Shown here one piece after another: positions 45,908 through 51,622 of a DNA stretch of 51,622 bases. Numbering within the stretch: position 1 is the stretch's first letter; each line of letters opens with the position of its first letter. Source of the DNA: Verrucomicrobiales bacterium (GTDB taxonomy: Bacteria > Verrucomicrobiota > Verrucomicrobiia > Limisphaerales > UBA11320); NCBI GenBank assembly GCA_016793885.1, contig JAEUHE010000047.1:1-51622 (forward strand), written 5' to 3'. Both the position numbers and the translations under genes were made by a program. The notes under the pieces were generated by a model, which searched no databases, was not told where the DNA came from, and saw only the letters and a list, made by a program, of their open reading frames with translations.

Positions 45908-46002
45908 CTCTCCGCGCTCTCCGCGCCTCCGCGAGAGATTCCGGCAGTCCTATGGAGTCAGGGGAGGGATCTTTTCTCGCGGAGGCGCGGAAAACGCGGA
46001 GG
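45908..46002. repeat. Long inverted repeat (CGCGGAG family), element D
   Basis: Arms at about 45908-45935 and 45975-46002 are 28 bases and pair with three or four mismatches; the right arm begins TCTCGCGGAGGCGCGGAAAA. The loop is about 40 bases. The arm is made of CCGCG steps and differs from the CACGGA elements, but the architecture and intergenic setting are alike. The region 45586-46259 holds no gene I can support. Confidence 0.65.
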
Positions 46003-46062
46003 AGCAATCAATCAGTGAGAACCGACGGATCGTGCAGATCAGCCCGATCACAGCCAGCTACC

Positions 46063-46099
46063 CTCCATGAGCCAAGCCTCGTCAACCTCGGCTCCTACA
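46063..46099. repeat. Dispersed 36-bp repeat, copy 2
   Basis: Second copy of the repeat at 6423-6458, beginning CTCCATGAGCCAAGCCTCGT, with one substitution and one extra base. A small hairpin CTCCGC/GCGGAG follows at 46162-46177. Confidence 0.6.
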
Positions 46100-46259
46100 C
46101 TTCGGACTGTAGGGGACGCTCGTCCCACCATAGCCTCGGCGACGGCGGAACGTCAGGAGTCCTCCGCAACAGCGGAGCCCGGCCAGGTTCATCGCCTGGA
46201 TTCACGTCCGCCTTTCGGAGGTGTCCACTCTCCACGACCTTGCGTCCCAGCGTCGCGAT

Positions 46260-47147
46260 TTAAGACGCAGCGCTCCCGCCAAAAGCCGAAGTTATTTTCG
46301 CTCGCTCCCTTAGCTGGCGAATATGCTCCGGTGTGGTGCCACAACACCCGCCCACAATTTGCGCCGGCCACGTCTGAGCACATTGCCAGTAACTATCCGG
46401 GTTGACGGCATCCGTGTTGATCCAGCCTTGCGCCTCGTCGGCATAGCCAATGTTGCCATAGGCGATCAGCGGAAAATCAGGGCCACAGGCCGCCCGCAAC
46501 TCGGCCAGCGGCTTGGCCAGCGTGTGAGCCGCACCGCAGTTGACGCCCAGGGCCTTCACCCCCAGCGGTAACAACAGGCCAGCGGCAGCCGCCAGCGACT
46601 CGCCAGACAGGATTCGACCGTCGCGGTCGCACACAAAACTGACGAAGGTCGGCCGGCCAGTCATCGTCGCCACTTGGGCCGCGATGACGGCCTCCCGAAT
46701 CGAATTCATCGTCTCGATCAACAGGAGATCAACGCCCGCATCCACGAGATCACGGATGCGCTCGGAATGCTCGGCGCAGCATTCGTCATCAGGCGGAACC
46801 AGGTCGGGACGATAACAATCTTCCAGCGGAGCCACCGACCCCGCCACTTGTGCAGGCAGACCCGATTGAACGACAGCTTCCTGGGCGGTCGCCACAGCTC
46901 GCCTGGTCAGTTCGCGCGCGGCGTGCCCTTGGCCAATCAGTGCGCGGCGATGCGTTCGAAAGGTGTTGGCGGTCAGGATATCCGCGCCCGCGTTCAGATA
47001 GTCCAGATGGATCTGGCGCAACACATCCACACCGGCATCCGTGGTGAGCGCATTCGCCGACCACATTGGCAGGTCGGTGTCCACCCCGCGCCGGTTCAGC
47101 TCCGTGCCAGTTGCCCCATCAAGCAAGAGTAGTCCACTATTCACCAT
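46260..47147 (-). CDS. Homocysteine S-methyltransferase family protein
   Basis: A 295-residue zinc-dependent methyltransferase barrel of the MmuM/BHMT/MetH-N family. It would move a methyl group from a donor such as S-methylmethionine or betaine to homocysteine, giving methionine, in the cytoplasm. The start LLLDGATGTELNRRGVD and the zinc ligands C204 (GVNCGAAH), C268 and C269 (GGCCGTTPEHI) are intact, with usual spacing. Length fits MmuM. A partial second copy lies 1 kb away at 45217-45330. It follows the sulfatase gene by 41 bases in the same direction, so cotranscription is possible, though no functional link is known. The methyl donor cannot be told from sequence. Confidence 0.88.
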   Translation of the reverse strand: MVNSGLLLLDGATGTELNRRGVDTDLPMWSANALTTDAGVDVLRQIHLDYLNAGADILTANTFRTHRRALIGQGHAARELTRRAVATAQEAVVQSGLPAQVAGSVAPLEDCYRPDLVPPDDECCAEHSERIRDLVDAGVDLLLIETMNSIREAVIAAQVATMTGRPTFVSFVCDRDGRILSGESLAAAAGLLLPLGVKALGVNCGAAHTLAKPLAELRAACGPDFPLIAYGNIGYADEAQGWINTDAVNPDSYWQCAQTWPAQIVGGCCGTTPEHIRQLRERAKITSAFGGSAAS

Positions 47148-47188
47148 TCTTCATTCTCCAATTCAGCATCAGAAGGAACCCAATCGTT

Positions 47189-48772
47189 TCACTCAGAGAC
47201 GGAGAGAGCGATGGCTTCGGCAACGGTCTTTCTCCCGCTGGACGGTTTATCGTCAAAGGGGCCGTCCACGGGTCCTTTAGGCCACGTCGCGGGGTCGGCG
47301 TAGCGTCCGTCGTCGTTGAACTGTTTTTGCAGGCGGACGATCTCGGCTTTCAACTCGGCAAACTGGGCGGCGACTTCCGGGCGCGTTGCGTCGGAAGCGG
47401 AGTGGAGGAGATTCCGCTGCTCGGTGGGGTCTTTCGTGAGGTCGAACAGCTCGTACACATCCGGCTTCCAGTAGTGGATGAGCTTGTGCGTGGCCGTGCG
47501 GACGCCGAGGTGGGCGACGGTGTTGTGGTGGCCCGGCGAATGGTAATAGCGGTAGTAAACCGACGTGCGCCAGTCCTTCGGCGCTTCGCCGCGGAGCAGC
47601 GGCGCAAGCGAGCGGCCTTGCATGAACTCCGGCACGGGCAGCCCGGCGAGGTCGAGAAACGTGGGCGCAAGGTCGAGGTTGGAAACGAATTGCGCCGGGG
47701 TGGCCCCGACCTTGATGCCCGGACCGCGGGCCAAGAGCGGGACATTGAGGCCCGGCTCATACATGAAACGCTTGTCGTAGAGACCGAGATCGCCGAGGAA
47801 CCAGCCGTTGTCGGAGGAGTAGATGACGATGGTGTTCCTCGCCAGACCGGTCGTGTCGAGGTAATCGAGCACCTGGCCCACGCTGTCATCCACGCCCTGC
47901 ACGCAGCCGAGGTAGTCGCGCATGTACTTCTGGTACTTCCACTGCACCAGTTCGCGTCCGGTCAGCGTCTTGCCGTCGATTTCCAGCTCGGTGGGACTCG
48001 TATCCAGCCACTTGTTCAGATCTGAGTCTTTTAAGTCGGCGGGCGGGGTGAGCTTGAGGTCGCGGCGTGTGAGGTCGCGCGCGATGGTCTGCTCGTTGGT
48101 GAGCAGCGCGGTCGGGCGCGTGGCGTAGTCATCGAAGAGGGTCGCCGGCTCGGGAATGGCCCTATCCTTGAACATCTCAATATGGCGCTGGGTTGGCTGC
48201 CACGCGCGATGGGGCGCCTTTTGATGGAGCATGAGGAAGAATGGCTTGTCCTGGGGTCGGGTCCTGATGAATTCCAGACCCAACTCCGTGGTGATGTCCG
48301 TGCAGTGGCCTTCGAGGGTGAGCTTGCGTCCCGGCGCCAGGAAGACGGGGTTCCAGTAAGCGCCCTGGCCGGGCAGCACCAGCCACCGGTCGAAGCCAGT
48401 GGGGTCGCTGCCAAGATGCCACTTGCCGATCATGCCGGTGTGATAGCCGCCCTTTTGAAGATGTTTCGCGACGTGATCGCGCCCGCCATCGAAGCGGTTG
48501 AAGACGGGCACGCCGTTGACGTGCGAGTACTGCCCGGTGAGCAGGGTGGCGCGGCTGGGTGTGCAAATGGAATTGATGCAGAAGGATCGTGTGAAACGCG
48601 CGCCTTCTTTCGCGAGCCGGTCGATGTGAGGCGTGTGGTTGACCTTCGACCCGTACGCGGAGATGGCGTGCTGCGCGTGATCGTCTGAGAAGATGAAAAT
48701 GATGTTAGGCTTGTCCGCCGCGGGCGCGGAGGCACAGGCGAGGAGCGCGAGAACGATGAACAGGCGTTTCAT
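47189..48772 (-). CDS. Exported formylglycine-dependent sulfatase
   Basis: A 527-residue sulfatase. Signal peptide MKRLFIVLALLACASAPAAD. The N-terminal metal site is NIIFIFSDDHAQHA. The modification motif is C70-T-P-S-R (CINSICTPSRATLLTGQ), in which the Cys should be oxidised to formylglycine by an anaerobic or aerobic maturation enzyme not found in this window. YSSDNGWFLGDLGLYDKRFM is the second metal-binding and catalytic segment. The C-terminal region (KDPTEQRNLLH...VAAQFAELKAEIV) is that of heparan or glycosaminoglycan-type sulfatases (DUF4976-like). It likely removes sulfate from sulfated polysaccharides in the periplasm, a common verrucomicrobial trait. Upstream is the FG-GAP protein (116-base gap). 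Confidence 0.93.
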   Translation of the reverse strand: MKRLFIVLALLACASAPAADKPNIIFIFSDDHAQHAISAYGSKVNHTPHIDRLAKEGARFTRSFCINSICTPSRATLLTGQYSHVNGVPVFNRFDGGRDHVAKHLQKGGYHTGMIGKWHLGSDPTGFDRWLVLPGQGAYWNPVFLAPGRKLTLEGHCTDITTELGLEFIRTRPQDKPFFLMLHQKAPHRAWQPTQRHIEMFKDRAIPEPATLFDDYATRPTALLTNEQTIARDLTRRDLKLTPPADLKDSDLNKWLDTSPTELEIDGKTLTGRELVQWKYQKYMRDYLGCVQGVDDSVGQVLDYLDTTGLARNTIVIYSSDNGWFLGDLGLYDKRFMYEPGLNVPLLARGPGIKVGATPAQFVSNLDLAPTFLDLAGLPVPEFMQGRSLAPLLRGEAPKDWRTSVYYRYYHSPGHHNTVAHLGVRTATHKLIHYWKPDVYELFDLTKDPTEQRNLLHSASDATRPEVAAQFAELKAEIVRLQKQFNDDGRYADPATWPKGPVDGPFDDKPSSGRKTVAEAIALSVSE

Positions 48773-48888
48773 GGGTTAGGCGTTTCCACCCTTGTTACAC
48801 GAGGCAACGGAGCATGGAAAGTTCCATCCTGCTGCCCACCCGAATCGGATCCCGATCGGGGCTCAGGTCTCGAGACGCGATTTTCACG

Positions 48889-51234
48889 CTATCGCGCCTG
48901 ATAGAATCGGCCCCCTGCTGCCCTCGCTCGAGTATCGCGGGCTTCGAATCGATCTCCCACTCTCACGAAAGGCAACAGGGGCGTCCAAGTCACCAGATCT
49001 TCGGATACATTCAGCACAGCTCCTAAACCCCCAGCCCCTGCCCCGACCACTCTCACGGAGCCATCGGCTTCGAGCACCACCTCAATAAGCCTGAAGTTTT
49101 GATCCAGGATTTCCTCGCGCTCGGCCGACCATTCCCCACCCAGATACCCAGCGTCCACTGCCTGCACCGCCCAATAAAACCGTCTCACTCCAGCACCCAA
49201 CTTCAGGTTCAAGAACCGGTTGATGCCCGCATTGCCGGACTCCAATATCTTCCGACGGCCAGTCGGGAGATCCGAAAGGGGCGACAGCACCTCCGTCCCA
49301 CCAGCCGTGGTGCCCACCCTCACATTCCAGGTGAGGGTGCCTGGCGGAGTGTGGTCGTCCCCCTGTCCTACCTCCCATCTCAACACGAGATGGTCTGCGC
49401 TGCGTTCCATCCGTAGTCCGGTCGGAGCTTTGGGTGGCTGGTTCGTCGCCACTTCATGATTGCGCATGACGGTCGCCTCGGCCGATTGACCCGACCGCGA
49501 GGACACCAGCAGTAGATCCAATCTCCCATCCGCATCGGCATCCATCCGCTCCATCTGCCCGACGTCGGGACTCAACTCACGCTCCACCTCCACCTTCACC
49601 TGTCGGCCTCGTGCGCTCACGCGATAGGCCGGGTTACCCGAGAGCAACACTTCTTCCAACCCGTCATTGTCGAAATCACCAGTGACCACCTCAGGTCGGG
49701 TGAAACCGAAAATGCGGTCGTTCTGCACTTTTCGGAAATGGCGATCGTTGAACTGCCCCGTCCCATCGTTCCACAGGATCTGGAAAACCACAGCTCCGTC
49801 CCGATCCCGGGTTGCGGAAACAATGTCCAAGGCTCCGTCGCCATCGAGATCGGCTAAAGCCAATCCCATTTCCGCGTCGAACTCTTCATTGGCCGGCAAG
49901 AGCGCGCCCGAAACAGGATCGAAATTGAACCCATTTGTTTTTGAACCGCGAAGTAAGACGAGGGCTGGGCTCTCCGTTGAAAAATTTAAGGCCGCCACGA
50001 GATCAGGCCAGCCATCAGCATCAACGTCTCCCGCGACTAAATGGCTTACCTCTCCGGGCAGTCGAGCCAGTGTATCGGTTTTGAACGAACCATCAGCAGC
50101 TTGGATCGAGGTGATGATCTCAGTCCCCGACATAACCCAGTCCTGCAGACCATCGGCATTGAGATCCAATACCCGCATGGTGGATCCGTTCTGAAATCCC
50201 ACCTCGAAGCGACCCGTCGGAACGAGTCCCCCATCCGTGTTTTGCAAGACTCGGCCCGTTGGGCTTGCCGCCACTAGCATATCCGGACGGTTGTCATAGT
50301 TGACGTCCGTCCATGCGGCCCCCATGACCTGTCCATCGATAAAAGAGCTCACGCCACATCCGAGACAGAACAATTGCGCATTCCAGGAAAACAAGTCCGA
50401 AGAACGCCAGAGAGGCCGCCCGTCGGAGGAGTCCTGGTCGAAGAGAAAGAAGTCCATCGAACCTGCGCCGTTCGCGTCTCCGACGAGCACGTTCGGTCCG
50501 ACCAAAGCATCCGTCGCACGCGCTGTGAAGCGCGGCAGGAAGGTCGGTAACGACACCTCGCGAATGCTGCTCTGGCTCCGTCCCAGCAGGTTCGTGGCGA
50601 CCAATCTTGCGAAAAACCGATCCCCCTGTCCGTTACTCACGAATGACGACAGCCGCACACTGATGGGTTGATCTGCTCCACCGCCAAGCAGGATGGTTTC
50701 GGTTCTTTGAACCAATCCATTGGCGCTTCCATACTCAAAGAATGCCCCCGTCGCCAAGCCGATCGGATTCACGGTTCCATTCAGCACGATTCCCAATCGA
50801 TCAAACTGAGGATCCAACGATTCGACCGGAGATTCGGTAAAACCGCCGAAATCCGCGGTCACGACGCTATTCCCTGGATCAAAGACACTCTTGACCCGCG
50901 GCAAGAACACGAACCCCCTCTTGGAAGCGGTTATGTCCAAGTTCCCAAAGATCAGCGCATCATCCATCTGATAGCGGCCGTCCTCCCCCGTAACGACATT
51001 CCAAGGCGGCAACTCGCCCCCCACCTGCACGATCTCGATCGTCACTCCCGACACCCCCACCCCGTTCACATCCACCACCCGGCCCTGCACCGTGCTGGCG
51101 GTCGCAGTCTCATGACCATCGAGGACGATCCATAAAACCCCGATCGCCACCATCCATAGACTCAGCGGCCGCACCCTCCCTGCCCGTGCATAACCGCCAG
51201 CATGGCTGGCAGAAAAACCATTTGTGGTCCCCAT
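48889..51234 (-). CDS. Exported FG-GAP/VCBS repeat protein
   Basis: A 781-residue exported protein from the ATG at 51234; an ATG at 51258 would add eight residues. GGGAA lies 6 bases before 51234. The signal is a long basic n-region with a hydrophobic core MVAIGVLWIVL. A carboxypeptidase-regulatory-like domain follows (VQGRVVDVNGVGVSGVTIEI). Residues about 280-600 contain five or six FG-GAP/VCBS-type calcium-binding repeats with xDVDADGWPDLVAAL, ADLDGDGALDIVSAT and GDFDNDGLEEVLLSGN, expected to form an integrin-like propeller. The C-terminal part (TGLRMERSADHLVLRWEVGQ) is fibronectin-like, followed by the phylum-type small end domain. Secreted; function unknown. Confidence 0.8.
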   Translation of the reverse strand: MGTTNGFSASHAGGYARAGRVRPLSLWMVAIGVLWIVLDGHETATASTVQGRVVDVNGVGVSGVTIEIVQVGGELPPWNVVTGEDGRYQMDDALIFGNLDITASKRGFVFLPRVKSVFDPGNSVVTADFGGFTESPVESLDPQFDRLGIVLNGTVNPIGLATGAFFEYGSANGLVQRTETILLGGGADQPISVRLSSFVSNGQGDRFFARLVATNLLGRSQSSIREVSLPTFLPRFTARATDALVGPNVLVGDANGAGSMDFFLFDQDSSDGRPLWRSSDLFSWNAQLFCLGCGVSSFIDGQVMGAAWTDVNYDNRPDMLVAASPTGRVLQNTDGGLVPTGRFEVGFQNGSTMRVLDLNADGLQDWVMSGTEIITSIQAADGSFKTDTLARLPGEVSHLVAGDVDADGWPDLVAALNFSTESPALVLLRGSKTNGFNFDPVSGALLPANEEFDAEMGLALADLDGDGALDIVSATRDRDGAVVFQILWNDGTGQFNDRHFRKVQNDRIFGFTRPEVVTGDFDNDGLEEVLLSGNPAYRVSARGRQVKVEVERELSPDVGQMERMDADADGRLDLLLVSSRSGQSAEATVMRNHEVATNQPPKAPTGLRMERSADHLVLRWEVGQGDDHTPPGTLTWNVRVGTTAGGTEVLSPLSDLPTGRRKILESGNAGINRFLNLKLGAGVRRFYWAVQAVDAGYLGGEWSAEREEILDQNFRLIEVVLEADGSVRVVGAGAGGLGAVLNVSEDLVTWTPLLPFVRVGDRFEARDTRARAAGGRFYQAR

Positions 51235-51258
51235 CTGATTCCCGCACCTAGTTGGCAT

Positions 51259-51622
51259 GCCGAAATTGTCTTGGTAATTCCAAGTCTGGAAAGCTCATTT
51301 TTTGTTAGGTTGCATCCATCGTTCCGTCGGCGTTTCGGTCCGCACCTTTGTTTCACTGCTAGGCAAATCAGCACGTCACGGTGTTCATGACGAAGAAGAT
51401 TGACCGTGCGTGCCTGTTGATCGAAAGAATTCGTTTGGATAATGCTCCCCCGTACGCAGTTCCGCTTTCAAGCGGAGGCGGCACGGTCGTGACTCTGAGC
51501 ACCGCACCTCCTAAAGCCCAATCCATGCAGTAGGGCGGCATGCGGTTGCGTAGTAGGTTTTTGCGAAAACCGAGGCGTGAGGAGCGAGCGTATTGAGCGA
51601 AATACGTAAGCGACGAACAACG
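51259..51622. other. Intergenic end of window with two hairpins
   Basis: No gene is supported. Two perfect small palindromes occur: TCCGCTT/AAGCGGA at 51461-51476 (2-nt loop) and GGTTTT/AAAACC at 51556-51571 (4-nt loop). The sequence after 51530 may be the edge of a repeat that continues beyond the window. Confidence 0.4.

Noticed and set aside
47066..48025. Plus-strand open frame of 319 codons under the sulfatase and methyltransferase genes
   Set aside because: Both minus-strand genes here carry intact catalytic motifs; the opposite frame shows none.
48781..48800. CGTTTCCACCCTTGTTACAC upstream of the sulfatase resembles part of the ECF-type motif
   Set aside because: The CTTACAGAAAC block is absent and the TGTCTCAC box is altered, so only the variable centre is shared; likely chance.

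Overview
The window looks like chromosomal DNA of a GC-rich Verrucomicrobia-type bacterium. This rests on content rather than a marker gene: a TIGR03803-type (Gloeo/Verruco) repeat protein, several LamG-rich exported proteins with a short C-terminal Verrucomicrobia-like tail, an ECF sigma factor beside a WD40 Ser/Thr kinase, a formylglycine sulfatase, clan GH-A glycosidase-like proteins, and many intergenic palindromes. Nearly all genes lie on the minus strand. I see no rRNA, tRNA or CRISPR array.

Layout. 1-6.1 kb: hairpin cluster, an exported clan GH-A glycosidase (+), a small lipoprotein and a four-module LamG protein. 6.1-6.65 kb: a wrecked SGNH hydrolase and palindromic repeats. 6.66-20.8 kb: a tight four-gene unit encoding, in order of transcription, a PpiC-type lipoprotein, a 603-residue exported protein, a 3449-residue exported protein and a small calcium-loop exported protein. 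21.1-25.2 kb: a transmembrane WD40 Ser/Thr kinase and its ECF sigma factor. A shared bipartite motif (GTGAGACA, 13 nt, GTTTCTGTAAG) lies upstream of both the kinase and the four-gene unit, which suggests that the sigma factor/kinase pair controls the giant-protein operon.

25.4-29.7 kb: glycogen phosphorylase, then a tripartite HipB-HipS-HipT toxin-antitoxin operon with two ATGA overlaps and three regularly spaced operator palindromes. 29.7-34 kb: palindromic spacer, a DUF4440-like relic, a coiled-coil lipoprotein, a DUF3137-like protein and a GH-like exported protein. 34.1-40.9 kb: a translationally coupled pair, an M48-like zinc peptidase and an 1845-residue protein (kinase C-lobe remnant, DUF4011, SF1 helicase, REase-like fold, WGR). 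This is the best candidate for an undescribed defence-type system here.

40.9-51.3 kb: Gloeo/Verruco repeat protein, penicillin-acylase family enzyme, a 1.3-kb gene graveyard (sigma-54 activator fragment, duplicated C-terminus of homocysteine methyltransferase, repeats), a small unknown protein, homocysteine S-methyltransferase, sulfatase and an FG-GAP repeat protein. Functions are predictions from motifs read by eye; no database search was run.
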